Part shown: piece after piece, positions 8,584-17,271 of the stretch | Layout of the letters: every line of letters starts with the position of its first letter | Numbering within the stretch: position 1 is the first letter of the stretch | From: an uncultured Lachnospiraceae bacterium | Lineage (GTDB): Bacteria > Bacillota > Clostridia > Lachnospirales > Lachnospiraceae | Assembly: GCA_910589385.1 (NCBI GenBank) | Contig: CAJUTU010000001.1 | Location: forward strand, 228,887-292,886 | Direction: 5' to 3' | DNA length: 64,000 bases | Notes under the pieces: model-generated | What the model saw: the letters and a program-made list of their open reading frames with translations, nothing else | Told to the model about the DNA's origin: nothing | Databases searched by the model: none | Translations under genes and position numbers: made by a program

Positions 8584-9855
8584 TCATGGCATCTGTTTCA
8601 GAAGCGTTATCCAAAAATTTTTCTCGCTGTTCGAATACGGAACACGTAAATTTTCTTCCTGCCCCCGATAATCCACATTCGTACCGTTCCCACTCCACCC
8701 CAATCTGGGATTTTTCCTGTATCCGCCAAAACTAATCCAAAAGCCCTCCCCTTGGATCCCACAATCTTCCAAAATCCGGTCCATCTCTGTCCTATTGATA
8801 TAAATATAGTCTTCATCCCAGGATACCGCCTGCTCAAACTCCTTTCTGTCCAGAATGATGACTGATGTCCCCTGATGCATTGCTGCCAATGCGATCGTCT
8901 CTGTTTCTTCCATATAGCGGGGATAAGAGTTGTGTATGATCAACAAAAATGCTCCTGCAAGAACCGCCGTACCAACGATACACAGTATCTGTGCCGCAGG
9001 CCCTCGGTATGGCCGAAAGGCTGCGATCCTGGAAATCCGCTGTCTCACATTCCGGTAACCACTTACCTGTGCAAAACCAAAAGCCGTACTCCTTCTCTCT
9101 GGATGCACTGGATCAGATCCAACAAGCTGCATGCACTTTAAGAGAAGCATGCCATAGCCTAAAGCATCCTGTCCGCCCTTCTGAATGGCAGCCTTATCAC
9201 AGATATCCTCCAGATCATTCTGGAAACACTGCCTGCATGCCACAAAGAAAAAATTTGGCCACAACAGGATCTGCAGGATATCCCACATCAGATAAAGCCA
9301 TAAATGCCCCAGCCGGATGTGGATCCTTTCATGGAGCAGGATTGTCTCTATTTCATTTCCCGACAATTCTTTCTGCAGAATTTTTGGTATCACGATCCAG
9401 GAATGGAACAACCCTGTAGTAAATGGAGTTACTGCCAGTCCATGGATCTTGATCTCCTGCCCGCAAACGTTGCTTTGCTCCATGTTTTTTACAATTCTGC
9501 ACAGCTTTCTCCTTCCAGAAAAAAGAACGCCTGCGCAAAGCGCCATACCAGCCACATAGCCATATCTGACCCACCAGTGGTCACTGCACAGCGTCGCCCA
9601 CCAGCTTGTGCATCGAAAAACAAATCCGTTATCATAAAGCAGATTCAATTTTCCAAGAAACGGCGTTACGAGAAGCAGCCCCCACACCATGCCTTTTAGA
9701 AATACTGTTTTTCTTAACAAAGTCCCTCGCAGAAAAAGAATCAGGATAAACACGAAAAAGGAAACCTGGACACATTGGCCAAGCGATATGGCAATATAGA
9801 TCGTGCCAAAATCCAGTATATTGAACGTCAGGCTATTCATCCATTGCCCTGCCAT
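8584..9855 (-). CDS. M56 family (BlaR1/MecR1-like) membrane peptidase
   Basis: A 423-residue membrane zinc protease of the M56 family. Several hydrophobic helices fill the first 110 residues. The zinc motif HERIH (HExxH) follows in ETILLHERIHIRLGHL, and another helix lies near 320. The C-terminal part is short and lacks the penicillin-binding sensor domain of true BlaR1. The open frame runs on to 10011, but the ATG at 9855 overlaps the blaI stop (TAATG) and has AAAGGAAAG ahead of it, showing translational coupling. In such pairs the protease senses a signal and leads to cleavage of the BlaI-type repressor. Confidence 0.87.
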   Translation of the reverse strand: MAGQWMNSLTFNILDFGTIYIAISLGQCVQVSFFVFILILFLRGTLLRKTVFLKGMVWGLLLVTPFLGKLNLLYDNGFVFRCTSWWATLCSDHWWVRYGYVAGMALCAGVLFSGRRKLCRIVKNMEQSNVCGQEIKIHGLAVTPFTTGLFHSWIVIPKILQKELSGNEIETILLHERIHIRLGHLWLYLMWDILQILLWPNFFFVACRQCFQNDLEDICDKAAIQKGGQDALGYGMLLLKCMQLVGSDPVHPERRSTAFGFAQVSGYRNVRQRISRIAAFRPYRGPAAQILCIVGTAVLAGAFLLIIHNSYPRYMEETETIALAAMHQGTSVIILDRKEFEQAVSWDEDYIYINRTEMDRILEDCGIQGEGFWISFGGYRKNPRLGWSGNGTNVDYRGQEENLRVPYSNSEKNFWITLLKQMP

Positions 9856-10253
9856 TACAGTTTCTTTCCTTTCCCCGATTCTAAAATATTTTTCAGTTCT
9901 TCCATCTGCTCCTCTGTCAATGACACATTTTTCAGCAATGCCGCTGCTGCATTCGCATGGCTCCCGGAAAAATAACTGTCTGCAAACCTCCTGCTCTTCT
10001 CGTCCAAGCATTCCTCCTTGGATTTTAACGGGGTATAGATATAGACCCTTGCGTCCTTTTTATCTACCACATAGCTTAAAATTTTTTTCTGGCATAAACG
10101 ATTCATTAAGACCCTGACCATCCTTGGGGTCATGTCCGCATGGCCGGCAAGCCTTTGTATGACCTCCGAAGATGTCAGCGGAGTATCACTTGCCCAGAAG
10201 ATCTCCATGATCTGCCATTCACTTTCACTGGGTGTTGTTTCTTTTTGTGCCAT
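9855..10253 (-). CDS. BlaI/MecI/CopY family transcriptional repressor
   Basis: A 132-residue winged-helix repressor. The PSESEWQIMEIFW start, the SSEVIQRL and MTPRMVRVLMNRLCQKKILSY segments, and the ARVYIYTPL wing are typical of the family. The frame continues upstream to 10337, but GGGAGG lies just before the ATG at 10253, giving the usual N-terminus. It is the first gene of a two-gene unit with the M56 protease. No beta-lactamase or other obvious target is nearby, so the regulon is elsewhere or is the pair itself. An imperfect dyad (TACAGACATAGTA on the minus strand, about 10280) could be an operator. Confidence 0.9.
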   Translation of the reverse strand: MAQKETTPSESEWQIMEIFWASDTPLTSSEVIQRLAGHADMTPRMVRVLMNRLCQKKILSYVVDKKDARVYIYTPLKSKEECLDEKSRRFADSYFSGSHANAAAALLKNVSLTEEQMEELKNILESGKGKKL

Positions 10254-10487
10254 ATGCCGCCTCCCTTCTCTCCGTGGCAGCAGTACTATGTCTGTAAGAA
10301 CCGCTTTATCATCGGCCACGGGAAATCTGTTTCTCATTTTTATCGTTTTGCACTATATGATTTACCTTAACATAATATATATCGGTTAACACTTGTTATT
10401 TATTAATACCCGTTATTATTTTTTTAATTAACCTGCGCTTATTTCACAGACTCCGCTGAAGGTAAATTTTTAAACAAACAACCAAAA

Positions 10488-10521
10488 AAACAGAGGATAG
10501 ATGTTTTCTCTTCCTCTGTTT
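10488..10521 (-). terminator. Terminator downstream of the GHKL/LytTR operon
   Basis: On the minus strand AAACAGAGGA and TCCTCTGTTT form a perfect 10-bp stem around a 14-base loop, followed by a run of T. It lies 70 bases past the histidine kinase stop. Confidence 0.8.
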
Positions 10522-10590
10522 AATCCCACGGCAGTACATATATTTGTTATCCAGAAAAAATGTTCATTTCAGCGCCGTCTGGCCGCTCCC

Positions 10591-11910
10591 TCAGATTGGG
10601 ATCAATATTTTCAGACGAAACCAGTTATCCTCCACATTGATATCTAATTCCCCGCCATATTTGTGCACCGTATGCTGCAGGCTCCTCAATCCATATCCAT
10701 GGAATGTGGCCTCCTTTTTTGTGGTGACCGGCAGGTTCCTGTCAAAGGCCAGTTCCCCTTCGTAATAATTTTCAAATCGTATGAGCAGAAACGACTGCTG
10801 GACAAACATGGATACATGGATCATACGTTTTTCTTTTTCTGCAATCTTCTTTTCACATTCAATCGCATTGTCCAACGCATTGCCAAAAATGGAACAGATA
10901 TCCATCACATCCATAAAGTCCAGCCGGGCGCCGTCCACCACGTAGGTCAACGCAATTCCATTACGCATACAATACAAGTTTTTGCTCGTCAACAGAGTAT
11001 CCAATACCTTATTTCCCGTTTTATTCTGAGCCTCATAGTCCTTGATCTCATTCTCCATCTGATCCAGATATGCATTCCGCTTTTCTTTATTTTCTTCCGC
11101 ACGCAATGCAATGATATGGTGCTTCAGATCATGATACTTATAATTGATCAGATCCAGAGTTTCCTGGGACTGCTGATACTGTGTATATTGGTTATGCAAG
11201 ATCATCTCCATGCTTTCCAGATCGTGCTGGGCGCGCAGATGGAGCCTTTGGATATGGTAGGCAACAAGGATCGCCAGCCCTCCCAGGTCGATCAATGTCC
11301 GCACATTAAAAATATCCGAGGCGTATCTGCCGCTGAACGGAGTATTAGAATATACAAATCCGATATTACTCATCAAAAACACTGAAATACCGATAACCGC
11401 GGCAAATAAAAGCTCCCGCCCTGTCAGGTTCATCCGCTCCTTATTGGAGATATAACGGCTGGAAATCCATTGCATCACAAGGAAAACGCCGCCATAAACC
11501 GCCAGAAGCAGCACCAGTCCTATCCACAGGCTCTCCCATCCGATCCCATAAAAGAAAAAGCAGTGGAGCTGCCATTCCAGAGACGCCATAAATTCTGCAA
11601 GAACAAATGCTTTCACACATACATAACCTACATCCATCGTACTGATATCACAGCTCACGCGTAAAAAGCAAAACATCAGAAAAACGGCTGCCGCCATACA
11701 TAGCATCCAAAGCGGCCCGTCTAAGCCTCCTGTAAAAACCAAAAAAAAGGACTGGATCATAAATGCCGCGGCCGCAATCCCCCAAAATTTCCACCCCGAA
11801 TAACGCCGTATAACCTCCCTCATACACAATATGCAGGACAGCCATTCCGCAAGCGCCGTATAAAAACGGGGAATATCCGGAAGAACCTGGCCTGCCGCCC
11901 AATCTCCCAT
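10591..11910 (-). CDS. GHKL-domain sensor histidine kinase (AgrC-like), copy 1
   Basis: A 439-residue sensor. About six to seven membrane helices fill residues 1-215, followed by the phospho-acceptor region HDLKHHII, the linker YEAQNKTGNKVLD, and a C-terminal GHKL ATPase with N-box NALDNAIE and G-box HGYGLRS. It starts one base after the response regulator stop, with GAGGTGA as ribosome site, so the two are coupled. Ligand is unknown; no AgrB or AgrD gene is adjacent. It is paralogous to the kinase at 50512-51825, with the same linker sequence and nearly the same length. Confidence 0.9.
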   Translation of the reverse strand: MGDWAAGQVLPDIPRFYTALAEWLSCILCMREVIRRYSGWKFWGIAAAAFMIQSFFLVFTGGLDGPLWMLCMAAAVFLMFCFLRVSCDISTMDVGYVCVKAFVLAEFMASLEWQLHCFFFYGIGWESLWIGLVLLLAVYGGVFLVMQWISSRYISNKERMNLTGRELLFAAVIGISVFLMSNIGFVYSNTPFSGRYASDIFNVRTLIDLGGLAILVAYHIQRLHLRAQHDLESMEMILHNQYTQYQQSQETLDLINYKYHDLKHHIIALRAEENKEKRNAYLDQMENEIKDYEAQNKTGNKVLDTLLTSKNLYCMRNGIALTYVVDGARLDFMDVMDICSIFGNALDNAIECEKKIAEKEKRMIHVSMFVQQSFLLIRFENYYEGELAFDRNLPVTTKKEATFHGYGLRSLQHTVHKYGGELDINVEDNWFRLKILIPI

Positions 11911-11911
11911 T

Positions 11912-12619
11912 TTACTTCACCTCACTCCAGTATTTTGTCAGATCCTGCATAAACGCATTCATTCTCGGCCTGCTCAGGAGCAGTTGGTTCCCCTTTACAA
12001 CCGCACATTTATCCTTCACGCCTTCTACATGTTCCAGATTGATCAGATACCCTTTATTCCCACGCGAAAAATGCATGCCCTGAAATGCCTCCTGAGCGCT
12101 CTTCATGGTACCGCCGGATGAAAAGCTGCCTTCTTTTGTATAATATACCAGATTGTGCCCTACACTTTCTATATAATAAATATCGGATACCTCCATCCGC
12201 TTTACGCCGCCTTTGATCGGAATCACTACAAACTTCTTCCCAGGGCGCTTCAATCTGGAAACCGCACGTTTCAATTTCTGGCAGAACGCAAAGTAAGATA
12301 CCGGCTTTAAGATATAATCCAATGCCCCTACCTCGTACCCTCGAATCGCATACTGGGACATATTGGTAATAAATATGATCACCACCTCAGAATCTACTTT
12401 CCGGATCTCCTCGGCTGCTGTCATACCATCGATAAATTTCATCTGAATATCCATCAATATGATGTCATACTGAGCCTTATAATCTGATGTAATCCCATCC
12501 CCATCCCGGAATACTTTAATTTGAAACTCTTCCTTTTCTTCCTTTTGGTAGTCCTCCAGGTATTGAAGCAATTGAGAAATATAAAGTTCTTCATCCTCTA
12601 CGACTGCTATCCTTATCAT
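11912..12619 (-). CDS. LytTR-family response regulator (AgrA-like), copy 1
   Basis: A 235-residue regulator. The receiver domain (1-120) has the acidic pocket VVEDEE, phospho-acceptor Asp57 in ILMDIQM, and the KPV motif. The LytTR DNA-binding domain (about 135-230) has YYIESVGHNLVYYT and HFSRGNKGYLINLEHVE. It is first in an operon with the GHKL kinase. AAGGAGG precedes the ATG. LytTR proteins of this class usually bind paired direct repeats upstream of target genes; none was identified here. Confidence 0.92.
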   Translation of the reverse strand: MIRIAVVEDEELYISQLLQYLEDYQKEEKEEFQIKVFRDGDGITSDYKAQYDIILMDIQMKFIDGMTAAEEIRKVDSEVVIIFITNMSQYAIRGYEVGALDYILKPVSYFAFCQKLKRAVSRLKRPGKKFVVIPIKGGVKRMEVSDIYYIESVGHNLVYYTKEGSFSSGGTMKSAQEAFQGMHFSRGNKGYLINLEHVEGVKDKCAVVKGNQLLLSRPRMNAFMQDLTKYWSEVK

Positions 12620-12781
12620 CCCGTTCCTCCTTAATAATACCGGAAATAGCCACTACCCTTCCCTCACCTTATGTCATCATACAATTTTGCTCTCTCTATG
12701 TCAATAAAATATTCGGTCATAAACCTCTGTTACTTTCCAATAAATCATTGAACAAATAGCATAGTAATTTTCTGAAAATTC

Positions 12782-12790
12782 TGTTATAAT
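12782..12790 (+). promoter_or_regulatory. Extended -10 promoter of the cytidylate-kinase-like gene
   Basis: TGTTATAAT is a consensus extended -10 element 52 bases before the ATG at 12843. No good -35 box is seen at the matching distance, as is common with extended -10 promoters. Confidence 0.55.
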
Positions 12791-12842
12791 CAAGAAAACT
12801 ACATATTCGAAGGTACAATCTAACTGAAAGGAGCCCGATACT

Positions 12843-13451
12843 ATGACAAAACGAATCATCACTATCAACCGTATGTACGGGAGCAACGGAAGGAATATTG
12901 GAAAAGCGCTGGCAGAAGCGCTGGGAATCCATTATTATGACAAAGAACTCATACGCATTGCCAGTGAAAAAGAAGGAATCCCTTATGAAGAATTACAAAA
13001 GGTAGATGAAAAACGGGCCAGCCAGTGGCGCTATCCACTGGATGAGCCCCTGCAGATGGCCCCGCAATACCGCTTTTATCCTATGAATGACGTCTTATAT
13101 CAGACAGAAAGCGAGATCATCCTCTCCCTTTCCGAAAAGGAAGACTGCGTGATCATAGGACGGTGTGCCGGCCACATCCTGGAAAAAAAATGCCTCAGTG
13201 TATTTATCCATGCCCCCTTCGATTTCCGGGTATCTACGGCGGCAGAGCGGATGGATATCCCGGAACGGGATGCACGGGTCTATGTGAAGAAGATAGACAA
13301 AGAGCGTCGTAATTATTACGAATATTTCACAGATGAAAAATGGCTGGATATCACCGCCTATGACCTGTGCATCGACAGCAGCCGCTTCACACAGGAACAG
13401 GCAGTCCAGATATTAAAAGCCGCCTACGAAGATCTTATGCCTGAGCCTTGA
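12843..13451 (+). CDS. Cytidylate kinase-like family protein
   Basis: A 202-residue P-loop protein of the cytidylate-kinase-like family common in Clostridia. The N-terminal IITINRMYGSNGRNIGKALA carries the degenerate Walker A (GSNGRNIG) and is followed by GIHYYDKELI; CVIIGRCAGHIL and the Arg-rich VYVKKIDKERRNYYEYF segment resemble nucleotide kinase lid regions. Substrate is not established for this family, and the true Cmk is a different protein. AAAGGAG precedes the ATG. It is a single-gene unit with its own promoter and a terminator at 13472. Confidence 0.85.
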   Translation: MTKRIITINRMYGSNGRNIGKALAEALGIHYYDKELIRIASEKEGIPYEELQKVDEKRASQWRYPLDEPLQMAPQYRFYPMNDVLYQTESEIILSLSEKEDCVIIGRCAGHILEKKCLSVFIHAPFDFRVSTAAERMDIPERDARVYVKKIDKERRNYYEYFTDEKWLDITAYDLCIDSSRFTQEQAVQILKAAYEDLMPEP

Positions 13452-13471
13452 TAACCTGCCCTGGATAAACC

Positions 13472-13511
13472 GCGGCCAAGCTCCTGCGCAGAATGGCAGG
13501 AGTTTGGCCGC
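13472..13511. terminator. Long hairpin between convergent genes
   Basis: GCGGCCAAGCTCCTGC pairs with GCAGGAGTTTGGCCGC over 16 bp (one G-U) with an 8-base loop. It lies between the stops of the cytidylate-kinase-like gene (+) and moaC (-), so it may serve both, although neither side has a clear T run. Confidence 0.65.
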
Positions 13512-13517
13512 AATTGC

Positions 13518-14015
13518 TTAAATGGGATCTGGCTGGATCGAACTCCGGTTTATGATCTCGCCGCTTATGCCGCCTTTTTTATTCCAAAGGCTGATTTCCC
13601 CGATTTCCATAGATTTATCTAATGCCTTACACATATCATAAATGGTCAAAAGCGCTGTGCTCACTCCCGTCAGCGCCTCCATCTCTACTCCGGTCTTTCC
13701 GGTCACCTTCACTGTACAAAAACAATAGATTTCTCTCTCCTCTGGCCGCATTTCAAACCAGACACGGCAGTTGGTAATAGGCAGGATATGGCACATGGGT
13801 ATCAATTCCGAAGTCCTCTTTGCCCCCATGATCCCTGCCGTCGCTGCCACAGAAAGAACGTCTCCCTTTTTTACTGTACCTGCCTCTACCGCCTCATATA
13901 CTGCCTGATTTACTTTGATCCTCCCAGCCGCCGTTGCTTCGCGCACGGTATCTGCTTTTTCAGTCACATCTACCATGACTGCATTCCCATTGTGGTCAAA
14001 ATGTGTCAATCCCAT
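13518..14015 (-). CDS. moaC: Cyclic pyranopterin monophosphate synthase
   Basis: A 165-residue MoaC, which with MoaA converts GTP to cyclic pyranopterin monophosphate, the first step of molybdopterin synthesis. Seen: SELIPMCHILPI (substrate-binding His), the conserved KTGVEMEALTGVSTALLTIYDM active-site segment (two parts of one helix-loop) and the acidic N-terminus THFDHNGNAVMVDV. Length is normal. Last gene of a four-gene minus-strand operon, 15 bases after the MOSC-MogA gene. Confidence 0.96.
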   Translation of the reverse strand: MGLTHFDHNGNAVMVDVTEKADTVREATAAGRIKVNQAVYEAVEAGTVKKGDVLSVAATAGIMGAKRTSELIPMCHILPITNCRVWFEMRPEEREIYCFCTVKVTGKTGVEMEALTGVSTALLTIYDMCKALDKSMEIGEISLWNKKGGISGEIINRSSIQPDPI

Positions 14016-14030
14016 ACCATTTTCTCCCCG

Positions 14031-14966
14031 TTATCCTTTTCCGCATTCCCCGTCTGTGCCACGTAAAATCCCAAGGCCGTGCCCCAGATGGGGAAGCACA
14101 TATTCCAGGCTCTCTTTTACTGCCTTCGGGCTTCCCGGAAGGTTCACGATCAACGTTTTTTTCCGGATGCCGGAAACCGCACGGCTCAACATCGCCCGTC
14201 CGGTAATCGTAAGGGAATACTGCCGGATCGCATCCGCAATCCCATTTGCCATCCGGTCACAGACCGCCATGGTGGCCTCCGGCGTCACATCCCGTTCTGA
14301 AAATCCAGTCCCGCCTGTGGTAAAGACCACATTCACCTGCCTTTGATCCGCAAGCCTGCATAACTGGTGTTCCAACACAGTCCGCCCATCCGGAAGGAGC
14401 AGTGTTTCTACGACTTCATACCCCTGGCCTTCCAGTATCTCCTGTATCAAAGGGCCGCTTTTATCCTCTCTCTGCCCGGCTGCTCCTTTATCACTCAACG
14501 TAATCACTGCCGCCGTAAAAGGACGGTTTTTCTCGAAAGGAAGCAGTGTCATTTCCGTCCCAGGAGAAATACCGCCTCCTTTGACAACTTTGGCAAATAC
14601 ACCTTCTCTGGGCATAATGCAGTCGCCCATAGTATGATAAATATTACAATGACTATGGCACTCTTTCCCAATCTGCGTCAGTTCCAGAACGGCTTCCCCT
14701 GCCTGGAGCTTTGTACCGGCCGGAATATTGCGCAGGTCAAATCCTTCCACCACCAGGTTCTCTCCAAAGGCTCCAAAATCCACCTCTGCCCCTTTTGCAC
14801 GGAAATCTTCTATTTTTTCAATAGACAGCAGGCTTACCTGACGATGCCAGTTTCCTGCATGAGCATCCCCGACAATTCCCCAATCGGGTTTTAAAACCGC
14901 AGAATCAACTACCTTTTTCTGTGTTCCTTTTTTTTCACTGATACAAATTGCTAATATCTTTCCCAT
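14031..14966 (-). CDS. MOSC domain-MogA (molybdopterin adenylyltransferase) fusion
   Basis: A 311-residue two-domain protein. Residues 1-145 are a MOSC domain, with the GDAHAGNWHRQVSLLS segment and the conserved cysteine in IGKECHSHC; MOSC domains handle sulfur for pterin cofactors. Residues 150-311 are MogA/MoaB-like, with TTGGTGFSERDVTPEAT and NLPGSPKAVKESL, the molybdopterin-binding and adenylylating motifs. The fusion couples cofactor sulfuration or delivery to adenylylation. It lies between moaA and moaC on the minus strand. Confidence 0.93.
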   Translation of the reverse strand: MGKILAICISEKKGTQKKVVDSAVLKPDWGIVGDAHAGNWHRQVSLLSIEKIEDFRAKGAEVDFGAFGENLVVEGFDLRNIPAGTKLQAGEAVLELTQIGKECHSHCNIYHTMGDCIMPREGVFAKVVKGGGISPGTEMTLLPFEKNRPFTAAVITLSDKGAAGQREDKSGPLIQEILEGQGYEVVETLLLPDGRTVLEHQLCRLADQRQVNVVFTTGGTGFSERDVTPEATMAVCDRMANGIADAIRQYSLTITGRAMLSRAVSGIRKKTLIVNLPGSPKAVKESLEYVLPHLGHGLGILRGTDGECGKG

Positions 14967-14997
14967 TTCTACCTCTTTTTTGTTCCTGATCTGCGGC

Positions 14998-15975
14998 TTA
15001 TCCGCCTATCTGCACCATCTGCTTTTTCTCTGTTACTCCGTCTGGCACCTCGAATTGATGATTCCGTGGTTTTAGCGAAACCGCCCGGCAAAATGCATCT
15101 TCCAGCCGCTGCTCCAACAAGGCTCCTTCTTCTCCCCCCCGTAGTATCTGCATCAAATCTATATCTTCCCCATAACATAAACAGGGCTTTAACCTTCCCT
15201 GGGATGTAAGACGCAGCCTGTTACAGCTTCCACAGAATTTCCCATGCATGGCACTGATAAATCCTATGCTTCCCGGCGCTCCCTTTATCTTATAATAAAC
15301 TGCCGGGCCGTTTCCATGGATCTGATCATCCTTTTCCAGATCTGGATATTGTATTTTTAAATTTTCCAATAATGTTTCATTGTAAACCGGCCCGTAATCT
15401 TTTCCATGTCCGATCGGCATCATTTCTATAAAGCGCACATCAATCGGCATCTGTCTTGTCCACTCTGCAAACTTCTGCCACTCCCCGTCATTGATTCCTT
15501 TCAGGAGTACACAATTTATCTTGACCCGAAGTCCTGCTGCTGCCTGTCTGACCGCTTCGAGTACACTGGACAGTTCCGGCTTCCCTGTAATCCACTGATA
15601 CCGTTTAGGCTGCAGGGTATCCAGGCTGATATTCACTGCATCCAGGCCATTTTCCAAAAGCCGGGGCAGATATTGCTGTAAGAGCACACCGTTTGTAGTC
15701 ATCGTAACCTGCTGGATTCCTGGAATCTTTTTCAGCCTTCCTACAAGTTCTGCACAGCCAAAACGCACCAACGGTTCACCTCCGGTGATCTTCAGCTTTG
15801 AAATCCCTGCTCTTGCCGCAGCACGGCAGGCCAGTTCGATTTCCTCATAAGTCAGGATGTCTTTCATAGATACCAAGGTAATTCCATCCGGCATACAGTA
15901 GCGGCATCTCAGATTACACCTGTCTGTGACGGATATACGCAAATAATCAATATTCCTTCCATATCTGTCGTTCAT
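14998..15975 (-). CDS. moaA: GTP 3',8-cyclase
   Basis: A 325-residue radical SAM enzyme that cyclises GTP for molybdopterin synthesis. The SAM cluster motif CNLRCRYC is near residue 21, the second cluster cysteines are in CGSCNRLRLTSQGRLKPCLC, and ITGGEPLVR is the SAM-binding GGE. The frame opens at 16011, but the ATG at 15975 has GGAGGTG seven bases ahead and overlaps the upstream stop as ATGA. The usual C-terminal double glycine is present (QIGG). Operon member. Confidence 0.96.
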   Translation of the reverse strand: MNDRYGRNIDYLRISVTDRCNLRCRYCMPDGITLVSMKDILTYEEIELACRAAARAGISKLKITGGEPLVRFGCAELVGRLKKIPGIQQVTMTTNGVLLQQYLPRLLENGLDAVNISLDTLQPKRYQWITGKPELSSVLEAVRQAAAGLRVKINCVLLKGINDGEWQKFAEWTRQMPIDVRFIEMMPIGHGKDYGPVYNETLLENLKIQYPDLEKDDQIHGNGPAVYYKIKGAPGSIGFISAMHGKFCGSCNRLRLTSQGRLKPCLCYGEDIDLMQILRGGEEGALLEQRLEDAFCRAVSLKPRNHQFEVPDGVTEKKQMVQIGG

Positions 15976-16997
15976 ATCACCTCCAGCAGCACATCGATCT
16001 CTCCGCCGCATACCATCCCTTCGTCCTCGGCATCAGCCACATTCATATCTACATGGCAGATACGGATTCCTCTTCCTCCTTCTCTCAGCAGCAAAAGCGC
16101 TTTTGTAAGTATATCAGATTCCGCACAGCCTCCGCCGACCGTCCCAATACATCTGCCATCCGGCAGGACCAGCATCTTTGCACCAACCTCACGGGGCGCG
16201 GATCCCCTGCGCCTGATGATCGTCGCAAGCGCTTTTGGCTGCTGCATATTTTTTTCATCCAGAACTGCATCCAGAATTTCCTTTGGAAAACCGCCGCACG
16301 ATTTTTTATTTTTTACCTGTATGATTTCTGCCATAATGGCCACGGCAATCTCCTCCGGCGTATTTGCGCCGATATCCAGTCCGATTGGAGTATATACATT
16401 TTGGATAATATCCGGGTCGGCGCCGTGCTCTAGCACTGATCGCTTTACCATAGCCGCTCTTTTTCTGCTGCCGATCATACCGATATAGGCATGTTCCTTT
16501 TTTGCAATCTGCTCCAGGCATATCTGGTCGTATCGGTGACCTCTTGTTACGATCACAAAAAAAGTATCTTTATCTCCCTCTATCCTTTTAAGTGCCTGTT
16601 CAAAAGGCTCACAGAACACCTCCGAGGCTCCTGCCGCCCTTGCATTGTCCGCAAATTTCGGACGGTCTTCCAGGACAGAAACCTTGCATCCTATCATCCT
16701 TCCAATCTGAATGACAGGGATGGATACATGGCCGCCTCCGCATACGACGATTTTCGTTTCCCCTCCAAGCAGCTCACAGAACACCGTACTATCTCTGATC
16801 GTATATATACCACTGTCTGTAATTTTCTCTAACTCCTGCTGACAGCCAAGAGCAAGGCCAGACAGTGCTGATGTCCATATAATTTTTTGATCTGACAAAA
16901 GAAGCTTTTCTCCCGAAAACTCCCCGTCTGTCACGGTCACAGCCATATTAGACAAAGTCGTATCCATCGCCTGGACTGCCTTATAAAATTCTAACAT
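15972..16997 (-). CDS. XdhC/CoxI family molybdo/tungsto-enzyme maturation factor
   Basis: A 341-residue member of the XdhC family, likely the type linked to aldehyde oxidoreductase maturation. Order of parts: a short N-terminal region (1-85), a Rossmann XdhC_C-type domain with VVCGGGHVSIPV near 83-94 and GMIGSRKRAAMV, then a C-terminal CoxI-type domain with RRGSAPREVGAKM and GTVGGGCAESD. Classical XdhC has the CoxI part first, so this order is reversed. The start at 16997 is chosen for AAAGGTGAT upstream. First gene of the pterin operon; ATGA overlap with moaA. Confidence 0.87.
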   Translation of the reverse strand: MLEFYKAVQAMDTTLSNMAVTVTDGEFSGEKLLLSDQKIIWTSALSGLALGCQQELEKITDSGIYTIRDSTVFCELLGGETKIVVCGGGHVSIPVIQIGRMIGCKVSVLEDRPKFADNARAAGASEVFCEPFEQALKRIEGDKDTFFVIVTRGHRYDQICLEQIAKKEHAYIGMIGSRKRAAMVKRSVLEHGADPDIIQNVYTPIGLDIGANTPEEIAVAIMAEIIQVKNKKSCGGFPKEILDAVLDEKNMQQPKALATIIRRRGSAPREVGAKMLVLPDGRCIGTVGGGCAESDILTKALLLLREGGRGIRICHVDMNVADAEDEGMVCGGEIDVLLEVI

Positions 16998-17085
16998 CTT
17001 AAAATCACCTTTCTTTGGAACTGTATACAAATAGAGCAGTATCTATTCTATAACCTGATAAGATATCTGCCCGATAGTGACATAT

Positions 17086-17094
17086 ATTATAACA
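17086..17094 (-). promoter_or_regulatory. Extended -10 promoter of the pterin cofactor operon
   Basis: On the minus strand TGTTATAAT (17094-17086) is a perfect extended -10 element about 90 bases upstream of the xdhC-like start. The implied leader is about 80 bases. No recognised riboswitch was seen in it. Confidence 0.55.
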
Positions 17095-17148
17095 CACCAC
17101 CTCCGGTTTTCATAGCTTTTGACAATAAAACCAATCAAATAGAGAGAG

Positions 17149-17197
17149 AAAAAATCCCCTGTACCCACTTCAATTTAAGTGGATGCAGGGGATTTTT
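17149..17197. terminator. Bidirectional terminator
   Basis: AAAAATCCCCTG (17150-17161) pairs with CAGGGGATTTTT (17186-17197), and an inner stem CCACTT / AAGTGG (17165-17170, 17177-17182) closes the loop. With T runs on both strands it can end the lipoprotein transcript on the minus strand. Confidence 0.88.
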
Positions 17198-17271
17198 ACC
17201 TCTGTCCATGACAATAAGTCTTATATGGATCGCCTTTTAGCTTCGCAATACAAATGAATTATCACTTTTCA

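Noticed and set aside
12620..12842. Possible AgrD-like peptide gene beside the first LytTR system
   Set aside because: No short frame with a ribosome site and a cysteine-containing core peptide was found here or in 52530-52581.
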